DNA of 64,000 nt from assembly GCA_963837485.1 (NCBI GenBank), contig CAWINP010000005.1, positions 62,001-126,000 of the forward strand. The letters run 5' to 3'. Position 1 is the stretch's first letter, and each line of letters opens with the position of its first letter. Under the pieces are notes generated by a model. The model searched no databases and had not been told where the DNA came from. It saw only the letters and a program-made list of their open reading frames with translations. Below are positions 1 to 9,024 of the stretch, piece by piece. Source of the DNA: Solirubrobacter sp963837485 (GTDB taxonomy: Bacteria; Actinomycetota; Thermoleophilia; Solirubrobacterales; Solirubrobacteraceae). Made by a program: the position numbers and the translations under genes.

Positions 1-1698
1 CCCTGCGGGGTCCATGAACTGGCCGGCTCCCGTGCCGCGCTCGCCGAATGCGGTCAGCAGCGTCCCGTCGGGCGCGAACGCCTGCACGCGGTTGTTGCCG
101 CGGTCGGCGACCCACAGGTTCCCCGCCGCGTCGAGCGCGATCTCGCCCGGCGAGCGCAGCCGGCCGGGCGCCGAGCCGCTGCGGCCGAACTGCACGCCGG
201 TGTCGGCGCCGGTCGCCGACTGCACGTACACGTGGTTGGTCCCCGCGTCGGACGCGTAGACGCGGCTGCCGTCAGGCGAGACGGCGATGCCGCGGATCGC
301 ATTGAACTGCCCTGCGGAACCGAGGTAGCCGCCCTGCAGCGAGAAGCGCGCGATCCGCCCGTTGCCGGTGTCGCCGACGTAGACGGTGTCGCCGGCTATC
401 GCCAGCGCCGAGGGAGAGAGCAGCTTGCCGGGTCCGGTGCCGCGTCTGCCGATCGTGCGCACGATCTTGCCCGTGCGGTCGAACACGATCACCCGCGCGC
501 GGCGCTGGTCGAGCACGTAGGCGAGCCCGGCGGCGTCGAACGCGACCGCCACCGGGTCGGGCAGCAGCGTCGGCCCCGGCGCCGGCGAGCCGAACACGGC
601 GGCGATCGTCCCGTCCGGGTTGAGCAGCTGCACCCGCCCCACGACGGTGTCCGCCACCGCGCGCAGGCCGCTCATATCCGCGCCGACGCCGTTGGGGGCG
701 ATGAACTGGCCGGCCACGCGGCCGTTGGTGCCCAGCGCGCGCAGCGGCGCGCCGCCGAGGTCGAAGACGTCGACGCGGTTGTTGCCCGGGTCGGCGACGT
801 AGCTGTTGCCGTTGCCGTCGGCGGCGATCCCGCGCGGGTAGGCGAGCTGCCCGGCGGCGGTGCCGAAGGAGCCCCAGCGCGCGCGGTAGACGTAGCCGGG
901 CGCCGGGCCGAAGCGCACGACACGGTGGTTGAGGTCGTCGGCCACGTAGACCCGGCCCCGCGGGTCGACGGCGACGTCGTACGGGTTCGTGAGCTGGCCC
1001 GGCCGCGGCCCCGGCCCGGACCCGACCGTGCGGATGTAGCGCCCGCCGGTGTCGAAGATCACCAGCCGGTGGTGATCGTCGTCGGCGACGATCAGCCGCG
1101 AGCCGATCACCGCGAGCCCCTGCGGCCGCAGCAGCCGCCCCTTCGGGACGATCACCACGGGGTTCGAGCCATCGGCCGCGAAGCGCTGGATGCGGTCGTT
1201 GCGCGTGTCGGCGACGTAGACCGAGCCGTTGGAGACCGCCACCCCGCCGCCCGCGCCGTACTCGTTGCCGCCGCCGGCGCCGAAGTGGAACTGCCCCGGC
1301 GCGCTGCCGGTCGAGCCCCAGCTGTCCAGCAGCGTGCCGTCCTGCGCGAAGCGGTCGATCCGGTCGGCGCCGTCGGCCACATAGACCGAGCCGTCGGCGG
1401 CCACCGCGACGCCGCCGATCGAGCTCAGACCTCCCGGGCCCTTCGCGGTCGCCCCGAGCTCGCGCTTGAACGTCCCGTCGGCGCCGAAGACCTGGACCGC
1501 GTGCGAGTACTGGTCGCCGACGTAGACCGAGCGGTCGGGGCCGACGGCGACGGCGAGCGGGAAGCGCAGCACGCCGCCGGAGCGCAGGCCGGTGACGCTC
1601 GCGGACGAGTACGGGCACGGGTCGGCGCCCGGGCAGGCGGCCTGGGCAGGGGCGGCGACGAGCAAGGCGGCGACGAGAGCGGCGAGCAGAAAGCGCAT
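1..1698 (-). CDS. Secreted NHL-repeat beta-propeller protein (3' end outside window)
   Basis: Reading from an ATG at 1698, the frame stays open for 566 codons and runs off the window, so the C-terminus is missing. It begins with a clear signal peptide (MRFLLAALVAALLVAAPAQA, cleavage after AQA). The rest is repeated blades with motifs such as GVAVAADGSVYVADG, NPYDVAVDPRGRVYVADD and GEIALDAAGNLWVADRGNNR, the G-hydrophobic-A-hydrophobic-D...G..YVAD signature of NHL repeats. At least ten blades are visible, so two six-bladed propellers are plausible. NHL propellers bind proteins, glycans or RNA, or form lyase scaffolds; nothing here shows catalytic residues. It is likely an extracytoplasmic binding or structural protein. 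It points the same way as the LCP gene but is separated from that gene's stop by 65 bp. Long opposite-strand frames here are shadows. The family call is firm; the function is unknown. Confidence 0.85.
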   Translation of the reverse strand, partial: MRFLLAALVAALLVAAPAQAACPGADPCPYSSASVTGLRSGGVLRFPLAVAVGPDRSVYVGDQYSHAVQVFGADGTFKRELGATAKGPGGLSSIGGVAVAADGSVYVADGADRIDRFAQDGTLLDSWGSTGSAPGQFHFGAGGGNEYGAGGGVAVSNGSVYVADTRNDRIQRFAADGSNPVVIVPKGRLLRPQGLAVIGSRLIVADDDHHRLVIFDTGGRYIRTVGSGPGPRPGQLTNPYDVAVDPRGRVYVADDLNHRVVRFGPAPGYVYRARWGSFGTAAGQLAYPRGIAADGNGNSYVADPGNNRVDVFDLGGAPLRALGTNGRVAGQFIAPNGVGADMSGLRAVADTVVGRVQLLNPDGTIAAVFGSPAPGPTLLPDPVAVAFDAAGLAYVLDQRRARVIVFDRTGKIVRTIGRRGTGPGKLLSPSALAIAGDTVYVGDTGNGRIARFSLQGGYLGSAGQFNAIRGIAVSPDGSRVYASDAGTNHVYVQSATGADTGVQFGRSGSAPGRLRSPGEIALDAAGNLWVADRGNNRVQAFAPDGTLLTAFGERGTGAGQFMDPAG

Positions 1699-1763
1699 CG
1701 AGGCCAGAGAACCCGATGCGGGTGCGAAAGTCGCGCCGCTTGAGGTGCGGAGGGGATGCAGCC

Positions 1764-3293
1764 TTACTGTTTCAAATGGGTCAGCGAGGCGGCGATCGCG
1801 ATCATGCGCGTGTTCGCGATCCCGTGGTCGATCGTGTTCGAGACCCAGTACGCGGCCTTCGGCGTCCTCCACCCCACCGCGCGCAGGTCCGGTCCGTCGT
1901 AGAACAGCATCAGGCGGCGGCCGTTCTGCATGATCGTGCGATCCGGCTCGGCGAGGAACGGCGGGCGCTTCCACGTCGTGCCCTGCACGCCGTAGTACTC
2001 GCCCGGCGCGCCGGCGGCGATCACCATCCGGTACGCCTCGTGGCGCTTGCCGCGCTCGTCGGCCAGCTTGTAGATGCGCGGCGCGTCATCCGGGTAGCGC
2101 GAGCCCACCGTGCGGAAGGCCGGGTAGTAGAACGGGAAGTGGAGCTTGGCGTCGGCCAGCACGGCGAGGTTCTCGCCCAGGTTCGCCGCGTTCTCCAGCC
2201 CAGAGACCTTCGACGCCGTGACCTTCCTGCGCTTCGTGGTCTTCTTGAGCTTCACCGGGTTCTGCGTCTTCTCCCCGGTCATGAACTCCGTGTAGACCTT
2301 CTGCAGGTTCTCCTGCGACATGAACAGCCGCGTGTCCGTCGCCGGGTCCGGCGAGTCCTGCACGCCCCGGAACTGGATCTGGTTGACCGGCGCATGCGCC
2401 TGGGACAGGGCGACCGCGGTCTTGAGCATCCCGAACACGTTCTTCGTGCTCAGGAAGTCCTTGTCGAAGCGGAAATAGGACCGCATCACCGCCAGGAAGT
2501 CGCCCGCCGCGTCGAGGCTCTTGAGCCTCTGCACCGACGGCTGGCCGACCGCCTGGCGCAGGAAGTCCTGCTGGCGGGCGGCGCGGAAGATGTCGGAATC
2601 GTTGTGCCGGAAGCGCACGTAGGCGAGCGCATCGGACCCGACGAGCCGCTGGTAGCCGGGCTCGAGATCGATCTCCGAGGTGCCCGTGTTGGGCGGGATG
2701 TAGTAGCGATGGTCGACGTCCACGTACACGCCGTGGACGTAGTTGACCGCCCGCTGGAAGCCGTTGAAGTTGACGTCGATGACGCCGTTGATCGGGAAGT
2801 TCTCCTTGCCCGTCGCCGTCTCGAACAGCAGCTTGACCGTCTCCGTGGTCAGCTTCGCGCCGCCGAAGTCGTAGGCCTGATTGATCTTCATCGCGTCGCC
2901 GTGGTCCGGGATCGTCACCGCGAGGTCGCGCGGGATCGAGAGCACGGCGACGCGCTTTCGCTTGGGATCCAGCCGGATCAGCAGGATCGTGTCCGAGCGC
3001 GGCACGAAGCCGATCTTGGCGTCGGCCGAGCGCTTGGAGCGGCGGTCGGAGCCGAGCACGAGCAGCGTCCGCGGACCACCGGGCTTCACGGGCTCCGTCT
3101 TGATCTTCAGCGGAGGCTCCGGCTTCGGCGCGCCCTTGATCGGCCCCGGGTGCACGATCTTGTGCACCTGCAGCAGGATCGACGCCGCGACCGCGCCGCC
3201 CGAGCACAGCACGATGACCAGCGAGGCTACGGCGGCCTTCGCCAGCACGCTCAAGCCCACGCGCGGAGGGCGCTGACGAAACTCGTTGCCCAT
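1764..3293 (-). CDS. LytR-CpsA-Psr (LCP) family cell-wall glycopolymer ligase
   Basis: 509 aa from the ATG at 3293. The frame is open further upstream but that part is basic and lacks a membrane start, so this start is preferred. An N-terminal membrane anchor (residues about 15-42) is followed by a proline-rich linker and an LCP domain (about 75-250). Signature residues are visible: LGSDRRS (81-86), PRSDTILL (98-105, R99 and D101), SIPRDL (119-124, R122), and the YVRFRHNDSD block (225-234), where the arginines contact the pyrophosphate of the lipid-linked substrate. LCP enzymes attach wall polymers such as arabinogalactan or teichoic acids to peptidoglycan at the outer membrane face. The roughly 150-residue C-terminal region is unassigned. 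It is divergent from the secreted peptidoglycan-binding protein at 3349 with about 55 bp between starts, consistent with shared wall-related expression. Confidence 0.92.
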   Translation of the reverse strand: MGNEFRQRPPRVGLSVLAKAAVASLVIVLCSGGAVAASILLQVHKIVHPGPIKGAPKPEPPLKIKTEPVKPGGPRTLLVLGSDRRSKRSADAKIGFVPRSDTILLIRLDPKRKRVAVLSIPRDLAVTIPDHGDAMKINQAYDFGGAKLTTETVKLLFETATGKENFPINGVIDVNFNGFQRAVNYVHGVYVDVDHRYYIPPNTGTSEIDLEPGYQRLVGSDALAYVRFRHNDSDIFRAARQQDFLRQAVGQPSVQRLKSLDAAGDFLAVMRSYFRFDKDFLSTKNVFGMLKTAVALSQAHAPVNQIQFRGVQDSPDPATDTRLFMSQENLQKVYTEFMTGEKTQNPVKLKKTTKRRKVTASKVSGLENAANLGENLAVLADAKLHFPFYYPAFRTVGSRYPDDAPRIYKLADERGKRHEAYRMVIAAGAPGEYYGVQGTTWKRPPFLAEPDRTIMQNGRRLMLFYDGPDLRAVGWRTPKAAYWVSNTIDHGIANTRMIAIAASLTHLKQ

Positions 3294-3348
3294 CTGACGT
3301 CTGAAGGGTAGTCGGCCGATACGCCGGAACTTCCACGTCCGTACCCTG

Positions 3349-4746
3349 TTGGCCTTCCACGTGACACGAGGACGGGGAACCGGAGGCGCGCTCGCCGCGC
3401 TCGCGGTCGCGGGCCTGCTCGCCCCGGCGGCCGCCCAGGCCAAGCACCGCAAGCCCGAGCTCACGCGCATCCGCTGCGTGCCGGCCACGTCGGCGGCCTG
3501 CCGCTCCGGCGTGAACGTGCAGATCGGCCGCCAGCTGCAGGTCAGCGGCAAGCGGCTCGTCAAGGGCATGCGCGTCTCGTTCCGCTGGCCCAAGGGCGCG
3601 CTGGCGGCCAAGCTCGAGCACACGCGCGTCGGCTACGTCGTGCGGGTCCCGCCGGGAACCAAGGCCGGACAGGTCTCGGTCAGCGTCTCAGACCGCGCCG
3701 GGCGGCGCTCGAACGTCAAGCGCATCCGCGTCGCACCCGTGCCGAAGGTCGGAGGCAACGCGCCCGCGCGCGGGACGCTCCCGCCGGTCTTCTCCGGCGG
3801 CGGCATGTGGATCTGGGACGTGCCCAAGAGCGAGGGCGGCAACCCGGTGGCGATCGCCGCCAAGGCGCGCACGTACGGCGTCTCCACGGTGTTCATCAAG
3901 AGCGCCGACGGCGCCGGCACCTACAACAACCAGTTCACGCCCGAGCTGGTGGCCGCGCTGCACGCGAACGGCCTGCGCGCGTGCGCGTGGCAGTACGTCT
4001 ACGGCGTCGACCCGCTCGGCGAGGCGGCCCAGGCGACGGCGGCGATCCAGGCCGGCGCGGACTGCTTCGTGATCGACGCCGAGACGCAGTACGAGGGGCG
4101 GTATGCGCAGGCGCAGCAGTACCTCGCGGCGCTGCGCGGGCAGATCGGCCCCGCCTACCCGGTCGGCTTCACGTCGTTCCCGTACGTCGACTACCACCCG
4201 AAGCTGCCGTACTCGGTCTTCCTCGGCCCCAACGGCGCCCAGGCCAACCTGCCGCAGGTCTATTGGAAGGACATCGGCGACACCGTGGACGCGGCCAGCG
4301 CCCACACGCTCGCCCACAACCGCATCTACGGCACCGCGATCGCGCCGCTCGGGCAGGCGTACGACAACCCGCCGCCGGGCGACGTCGCCCGCTTCCGAGC
4401 GATCTGGGCCGGCTACGGGTCAGGCGGCGTCTCCTGGTGGTCGTGGCAGCACGCGACCGACCCGACGTGGGCGGCGATCGGCCCGGCGCCCGTCTCCCCC
4501 ATCCCGTTCGCCGACCCCGGCTGGCCGGCGCTCAGCAAGGGCAACAAGAGCGACGAGGTCGCGTGGCTGCAAGAGCACCTCGCCTCGTATGACGCGGCCG
4601 TCGTCGTCAACGCGAGCTTCGACGCGGCAACCGACGCCGCCGTCCGCCGTCTCCAGGCCGAGAAGGGCATCGAGGTCACCGGCACGACCGATCCACAGAC
4701 GTGGGCGGCCGTGCTGGCGTTCCCATTGAAGCCGGCGACGTGGTAG
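3349..4746 (+). CDS. Secreted glycoside-hydrolase-like (DUF1906-like) protein with C-terminal peptidoglycan-binding domain
   Basis: 465 aa from TTG 3349; GTG 3361 is an alternative that keeps the whole signal peptide (GGALAALAVAGLLAPAAAQA). After the signal comes a roughly 90-residue Ig/IPT-like domain with two cysteines (RCVPATSAAC), then a TIM-barrel-like region starting at MWIWDVPKSEGG with motifs FIKSADGAG, CAWQYVYG and DCFVIDAE. These resemble the DUF1906/GH25-like lysozyme fold, where the acidic D..E pair after the fourth strand is catalytic. The last 70 residues (LSKGNKSDEVAWLQEHL ... VRRLQ) are a PG_binding_1 module. Together this suggests an extracellular wall-binding hydrolase. It is divergent from the LCP gene. 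Catalysis is inferred, not shown. Confidence 0.8.
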   Translation: MAFHVTRGRGTGGALAALAVAGLLAPAAAQAKHRKPELTRIRCVPATSAACRSGVNVQIGRQLQVSGKRLVKGMRVSFRWPKGALAAKLEHTRVGYVVRVPPGTKAGQVSVSVSDRAGRRSNVKRIRVAPVPKVGGNAPARGTLPPVFSGGGMWIWDVPKSEGGNPVAIAAKARTYGVSTVFIKSADGAGTYNNQFTPELVAALHANGLRACAWQYVYGVDPLGEAAQATAAIQAGADCFVIDAETQYEGRYAQAQQYLAALRGQIGPAYPVGFTSFPYVDYHPKLPYSVFLGPNGAQANLPQVYWKDIGDTVDAASAHTLAHNRIYGTAIAPLGQAYDNPPPGDVARFRAIWAGYGSGGVSWWSWQHATDPTWAAIGPAPVSPIPFADPGWPALSKGNKSDEVAWLQEHLASYDAAVVVNASFDAATDAAVRRLQAEKGIEVTGTTDPQTWAAVLAFPLKPATW

Positions 4747-4767
4747 GCGGCGCCACGCGGCGCCGCC
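4746..4767. terminator. Perfect 9-bp hairpin between convergent genes
   Basis: GGCGGCGCC (4746-4754) and GGCGCCGCC (4759-4767) are exact reverse complements separated by ACGC. The hairpin starts on the last base of the upstream stop codon and sits between two convergent genes, where a bidirectional terminator is expected. There is no T-run, so it would be a stem-only (actinobacterial type) terminator. Confidence 0.6.
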
Positions 4768-4777
4768 CCACCGGTGT

Positions 4778-5824
4778 CTAGACGTGCGGGCCGAGCAGCG
4801 CCAGGTCGGCCTCCGAGAGTCGGTCCTTCGCGGTCCGCGCCTGGTGCCAGTACGGGTACAGAAGCGGCGGCGCGCTGACCGCATCCAGCCGTGCCCGCTC
4901 CTCGGCCGTCAGCTCGAGCTCGACCGCCGCGAGGTTGTCGGCGAGCTGGGAGTCGGTGCGGGCGCCGACGATCACCGACGTCACGCCGGGGCGCTCGAGC
5001 AGCCACGCGAGCGCGACCTGGGCGGCGGGCACGCCGCGGGCCTCGGCGACGTCGACCAGCACGTCGACGACGTCGTAGAGCGCGTCCTCGTCGCGCACCG
5101 GCGGCTCGCCCCACCCGCTCAGCTGGCGCCCCTCCGGCTGATCCTGACCGCGGCGATACTTGCCCGACAGCAGCCCGCCGGCGAGCGGGCTCCAGACGAG
5201 GATCCCGACGCCCTGGTCGAGGCCGGCCGGGACGAGCTCGTACTCGGCCTCGCGCGCCTGGAGCGAGTAGTGGATCTGCTGGCTGACGAAGCGCTGGTAG
5301 CCGAGCCGGTCGGAGATCCCGAGCGCCTTGGTCATCTGCCAGCCGGTGTAGTTGGAGCAGCCGACGTAGCGGACCTTGCCGGAGCGCACCAGCGTGTCGA
5401 GCGTGTCCAGCGTCTCCTCCAGCGGCGTGTGGCCGTCCCACTCGTGGACCTGGTAGAGGTCGATGTGGTCGGTGCGCAGCCGGCGCAGGCTGTTCTCGAC
5501 CGACTCGATCAGGTGGTGGCGCGAGAGGCCGCCGTCGTTCGGGTCGTCGCTCATCACCATGCGCGCCTTGGTGGCGAGCAGGACCTTGTCGCGGCGTCCT
5601 TCGAGCACCTCGCCGATGATCTCCTCGGAGGCGCCGAACGAGTACACGTCGGCGGTGTCGATCAGATTGATGCCGGCGTCGAGCGCCATGTCGATGTGGC
5701 GCCGCGCGCCGGCCACGTCCGTGTCGCCGACCTTCGCGAAGTTGCCCTGCCCGCCGAAAGTCATCGTGCCCAATGTGAGCGTTGACACCCGGAGTCCCGA
5801 GCGTCCCAGTTGCCGATATCGCAT
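4778..5824 (-). CDS. Aldo/keto reductase (AKR superfamily)
   Basis: 348 aa from the ATG at 5824 (MRYRQLGRSG), the usual family start; a TTG 21 bp upstream is in frame but adds a non-conserved leader. The catalytic tetrad is visible: D56 (NLIDTADVYSFG), Y61, K86 (LLATKARM) and H127 (LYQVHEWD). The NADPH-binding C-terminal signature SVIVGARTDSQLADNL is present. It is similar in layout to the YajO/Tas-like AKR group of NADPH-dependent reductases for aldehydes or ketones, with the typical SPLAGGLLSGKY block. The substrate cannot be read from the sequence. It lies downstream of a small membrane ORF on the same strand with 46 bp between them. Confidence 0.92.
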   Translation of the reverse strand: MRYRQLGRSGLRVSTLTLGTMTFGGQGNFAKVGDTDVAGARRHIDMALDAGINLIDTADVYSFGASEEIIGEVLEGRRDKVLLATKARMVMSDDPNDGGLSRHHLIESVENSLRRLRTDHIDLYQVHEWDGHTPLEETLDTLDTLVRSGKVRYVGCSNYTGWQMTKALGISDRLGYQRFVSQQIHYSLQAREAEYELVPAGLDQGVGILVWSPLAGGLLSGKYRRGQDQPEGRQLSGWGEPPVRDEDALYDVVDVLVDVAEARGVPAAQVALAWLLERPGVTSVIVGARTDSQLADNLAAVELELTAEERARLDAVSAPPLLYPYWHQARTAKDRLSEADLALLGPHV

Positions 5825-5870
5825 AGGCGTGTGATCGTTACACAAGGACTTGCGCAGCCGCTCGGCGGGC

Positions 5871-6035
5871 TCACCGCATCGCGGACCGCGCGAACACCCG
5901 GATCGCGAGCGCGGCGAACGCGACCGCCGACAGGGCGACCACGGCGAGGCTCAGCCACGCCGACGTCGTCGCGCTCGAGATGCCCCAGATGTCGTGCAGC
6001 CCGGTCCCTTTCGGATCGACGGTGCCGTAGCGCAT
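5871..6035 (-). CDS. Small single-pass membrane protein, 54 aa (hypothetical)
   Basis: An ATG at 6035 opens a 54-residue frame ending in TGA at 5871. The first 23 residues are polar (MRYGTVDPKGTGLHDIWGIS), followed by a 24-residue uninterrupted hydrophobic helix (AWLSLAVVALSAVAFAALAI) and a basic end RVFARSAMR. This is the layout of a type II-like single-span micropeptide. There is no strong ribosome-binding site, but the GC-rich codon pattern and the helix suggest a real gene. It sits between galA and the aldo/keto reductase. No family was recognised. Confidence 0.45.
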   Translation of the reverse strand: MRYGTVDPKGTGLHDIWGISSATTSAWLSLAVVALSAVAFAALAIRVFARSAMR

Positions 6036-6099
6036 GAGCGCTGCAGGCTTCCCGCCCCGCCTCGTTCATGAAGCGGCATGACGCTCGGGCAGCGCCGGG

Positions 6100-8028
6100 T
6101 CAGACCCTTTGAGCTCGCACCCCGAGCAGCAACGCCTGCTCGGGGTGCAGGACCGGCATCTGCAGGCCGACGCGTTCGAGTGCCTCGCCCGTGGTGGTGA
6201 GGTCCGCGGCCATCCACGGCGGCCGCTGCTTGCCGGCGTATGACGGCTCGTTGAGGGCAGTGACGGTGACCGGGCCGGACAGGCCTGGGAGGCGGACCGG
6301 GCCGGGCGTCTCGAGGGCGGACGTGGTGAGTTGGACGAACGCGAAGATCGCCTCGTTCTCGCCGACCACACCGTGGACGTAGGCGCTGGGGTCCGGATGG
6401 TCGGCGCGGACGAGCTCGCCGCTGTGGATCAGCTCGCGGTAGCGCTTGTAGAGCGCGACGGCCTCGCTGAGGTCGGGCGCCTCGGTGATGTCCCACTCGA
6501 ACCCGAAGTGGCCGAACAGCGCCGTGGCGACGCGGAAGCCGAGGTCCTGGGTGCGGTGCGTGGTGTGGGCGCGCGGCGGGCCGACGTGGGAGCCGATCAG
6601 CTCCGGCGGGAGCAGGAGCTGCGTCCAGCGCTGGATGTGCTGGCGCTCGAGCGCGTCGTTGGTGTCGCTTGCCCACACCCGGTCGGTGCGCTCGAGGATG
6701 CCGAGATCCACACGCGCGCCGCCGGAGGAGCAGCTCTCGATCTCGACGCCTGGGTGGCGGGAGCGCAGCTCGTCGAGGATCGCGTAGACGGCGAGCGTCT
6801 GGGCGTGCACCCGCGAGTCGACGAGGTCGCGGTTGTGGTCCCACTTGAGGTAGGCGATGTCGTTCTCGCTCAGCAGCGCGTCGAGGCGCTCGAGCAGGTA
6901 CGCGCGGCAGTCCGGGTTCGCGACGTCGAGCACCTGCTGGTTGCGCCACGTAGGGCCGTCCGGGTTCAGGACCCAGTCGGGATGCGCCCGGGCGAGGTCG
7001 GAGTCCGGATTGACCATCTCGGGCTCGACCCAGAGGCCGAACTGCATGCCCAGGCCGCGCACGCGCTCGATCAGCGGGCTCAGGCCGTCGGGCCAGACGC
7101 CGGCGTCGACGTACCAGTCGCCGAGCCCGGCGGTGTCGTCGCGGCGGTGGCGGAACCACCCGTCGTCGAGCACGAAGCGCTCGACGCCGGCCGCCGCCGC
7201 CGTCTCGGCCAGCCGCGTGAGACGGTCGAGGTCGTGGTCGAAATAGACCGCCTCCCACGTGTTCAGCACGACCGGCCGCGGCGACGGCGGGTGGGTTGGG
7301 CGTGCGCGGAGGTAGCCGTGGAACGCGGCGGACAGCCCGTCCAGGCCGCGGTCGGAGTACGCGGCGTACAGCCACGGCGTCGTGTACTCCCCCAGTACGA
7401 CCTCGCCCGGCGACAGCAGCTCGGCGGCGGCCAGCGTCGCGTGGCCGTCGGGCAGCCGTTCGGCCCAGTACGCCGAGTCGCCGCTCCAGCCCAGGTGGAT
7501 CCCCCACACCTCGCCGCTGCGCCAGCCGAACCCCGGCGTGCCGGCGACGAGCATCAGCGGCGTGTCGAAGCCGGTGCGGCCCCGGCGCAGCTCGCGCAGC
7601 CACGTCCCGAGCTCCAGGGCGCGCCGCTGGGGAGCGCGCTCGCGGCACCAGTGGCCGGTGAGGTCGAGCACCTCGGTGGCGACGGGCGGGATCGGCAGCG
7701 CGATTGCAAGCCGATGGAGCTCGAATGGCGCGTCCGCGAAGATCGTGTGGCGGAGGCGGGAAACGCCGGACGCGAAGTGCTCGATGTCGGTGCGGACCGC
7801 GACGTCGCCGGCGCGGGCGGTCAGGCCATCCCACTCGAACGCCGGCAAACGGCGCGAGCCGATCAGGCTCTCGCGCCCGCGCCAGCCGCGCGCGCGCTCG
7901 TTGAGCAGCCGCACGCGCACCGGCACGTCGAGCGCCGCGCGCGCCACCGGCGGCTCGAGCGCCAGCGCGGACACGTCGGCATCCGCGCCCCAGTGGAGCA
8001 CCTCGCCATCGGGGCCGAGCGCGATCAT
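6100..8028 (-). CDS. Alpha-galactosidase, GH36 (melibiase)
   Basis: 642 aa from the ATG at 8028. The start is fixed by the ATGA overlap with the stop of the upstream permease; longer upstream frames are shadow of that permease. GH36 layout: N-terminal beta-supersandwich (about 1-245), TIM barrel (about 255-570) with RFVLDDGWF and GLWVEPEMV, and a short C-terminal beta domain. The nucleophile is D397 in YLKWDHNRD and the acid/base is D455 in WASDTND; the 58-residue spacing matches the family. It hydrolyses terminal alpha-1,6-galactosides (melibiose, raffinose, galactomannan side chains). No signal peptide is visible, so it acts on oligosaccharides imported by the ABC system encoded just upstream in the same operon. 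Confidence 0.95.
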   Translation of the reverse strand: MIALGPDGEVLHWGADADVSALALEPPVARAALDVPVRVRLLNERARGWRGRESLIGSRRLPAFEWDGLTARAGDVAVRTDIEHFASGVSRLRHTIFADAPFELHRLAIALPIPPVATEVLDLTGHWCRERAPQRRALELGTWLRELRRGRTGFDTPLMLVAGTPGFGWRSGEVWGIHLGWSGDSAYWAERLPDGHATLAAAELLSPGEVVLGEYTTPWLYAAYSDRGLDGLSAAFHGYLRARPTHPPSPRPVVLNTWEAVYFDHDLDRLTRLAETAAAAGVERFVLDDGWFRHRRDDTAGLGDWYVDAGVWPDGLSPLIERVRGLGMQFGLWVEPEMVNPDSDLARAHPDWVLNPDGPTWRNQQVLDVANPDCRAYLLERLDALLSENDIAYLKWDHNRDLVDSRVHAQTLAVYAILDELRSRHPGVEIESCSSGGARVDLGILERTDRVWASDTNDALERQHIQRWTQLLLPPELIGSHVGPPRAHTTHRTQDLGFRVATALFGHFGFEWDITEAPDLSEAVALYKRYRELIHSGELVRADHPDPSAYVHGVVGENEAIFAFVQLTTSALETPGPVRLPGLSGPVTVTALNEPSYAGKQRPPWMAADLTTTGEALERVGLQMPVLHPEQALLLGVRAQRV

Positions 8029-8945
8029 CCCTTCGTCGAGCCGAGCGTCAGACCGCCGATGAACTGGCGCTGGAGCACGAAGTAGACGATCAGCGTCGGC
8101 AGCGCCGCCACCAGCGAGGCGGCCGCGATCAGGTTGTTGTTGGTGAAGAACTGCCCCTGCAACCCGGCCAGCGCGGACGTGATCGGCCGCTTGTCGCCGC
8201 TGTTCATCAGCACCAGCGCCCAGAAGAAGTCGTTGTAGATCCAGGTGAACTCGAGCGTCGCCAGCGCGGCCAGCGGCGGCTTGCAGAGCGGCATGATGAT
8301 GCCCCAGTACTGGCGCCAGACCGACGCGCCGTCGACCATCGCCGCCTCGGTCAGCTCCATCGGGATCGTCTTCATGTAGTTCGACATCACGAACACGCAG
8401 AAGCCCAGCTGGAACGCGACGTGGATGCCGATGATCCCCCAGAACGAGTCGTACAGCGACTCGGACTCGCTCATGAACGACGGCAGCGGAATCTCCAGGA
8501 ACAGCCGGTACAGCGGCGTGATGATCACCTGCTGGGGCAGCAGGTTGCCGGCCGTGAACAGCATCAGCAGCGCGAGGTTGAGCTTCCAGCTGTAGCGCGA
8601 GATGCCGAACGCGACAAACGAGGCGAGGATCAGCACGACGATGATCGCCGGGATCGTCACGATCGCCGAGTTGATGTAGTAGTGCGGCAGGTCGGCCTGC
8701 GTCCAGGCGTTCTTGAAGTTCTCGAAGCTGAGCGAGTGCGCGATCGACACGTAGCCGTGCTCGGCGGTGTCCGAATACGGGCGCAGCGCCGTGTAGAGCG
8801 CCCACAGCACCGGGATCAGCCACAGGATCGAGACGACGATCAGGAACACGTGCAGGCGCACGTGCGTGCGGCGCCCGCGGCGAAGCGCCTTCTCGCGCGC
8901 CTTCGCGCGCGAAGCGGCTTCCTGGGCGGCGGTGTGGACGCTCAT
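8025..8945 (-). CDS. Carbohydrate ABC transporter permease, MalG/MsmG type
   Basis: 306 aa. A basic cytoplasmic N-terminus is followed by six transmembrane segments (first about 31-50). The EAA loop that docks the ATPase is clear: EAAMVDGASVWRQYWGIIMP. The length and single N-terminal helix match the MalG (CUT1) half. It pairs with the MalF-type permease at 9025-9972. Its stop overlaps the galA start by ATGA, so the two are translationally coupled. The other permease gene is 79 bp upstream, with a strong hairpin in the gap. Confidence 0.94.
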   Translation of the reverse strand: MSVHTAAQEAASRAKAREKALRRGRRTHVRLHVFLIVVSILWLIPVLWALYTALRPYSDTAEHGYVSIAHSLSFENFKNAWTQADLPHYYINSAIVTIPAIIVVLILASFVAFGISRYSWKLNLALLMLFTAGNLLPQQVIITPLYRLFLEIPLPSFMSESESLYDSFWGIIGIHVAFQLGFCVFVMSNYMKTIPMELTEAAMVDGASVWRQYWGIIMPLCKPPLAALATLEFTWIYNDFFWALVLMNSGDKRPITSALAGLQGQFFTNNNLIAAASLVAALPTLIVYFVLQRQFIGGLTLGSTKG

Positions 8946-8961
8946 ATGCGTGACCTCGCCG

Positions 8962-8991
8962 GGGAGAATCGCCCTCCGGGCGATTGCTCCC
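8962..8991. promoter_or_regulatory. Intercistronic hairpin between the two permease genes
   Basis: AATCGCCC (8967-8974) and GGGCGATT (8978-8985) form a perfect 8-bp stem with a TCC loop. It is extended by GGGAG (8962-8966) pairing with CTCCC (8987-8991) past a one-base bulge. It fills most of the 79-bp gap inside the operon. Such hairpins often stabilise or partially terminate transcripts; the role here is not shown. Confidence 0.6.
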
Positions 8992-9024
8992 AGCGACGCG
9001 AGCCCTCTGGGCGAGTCGTCGCCC

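Noticed and set aside
232..1743. Long plus-strand frame opposite the NHL-repeat gene
   Set aside because: Arg/Ala-rich shadow typical of high-G+C antisense; the minus strand has a signal peptide and NHL blades.
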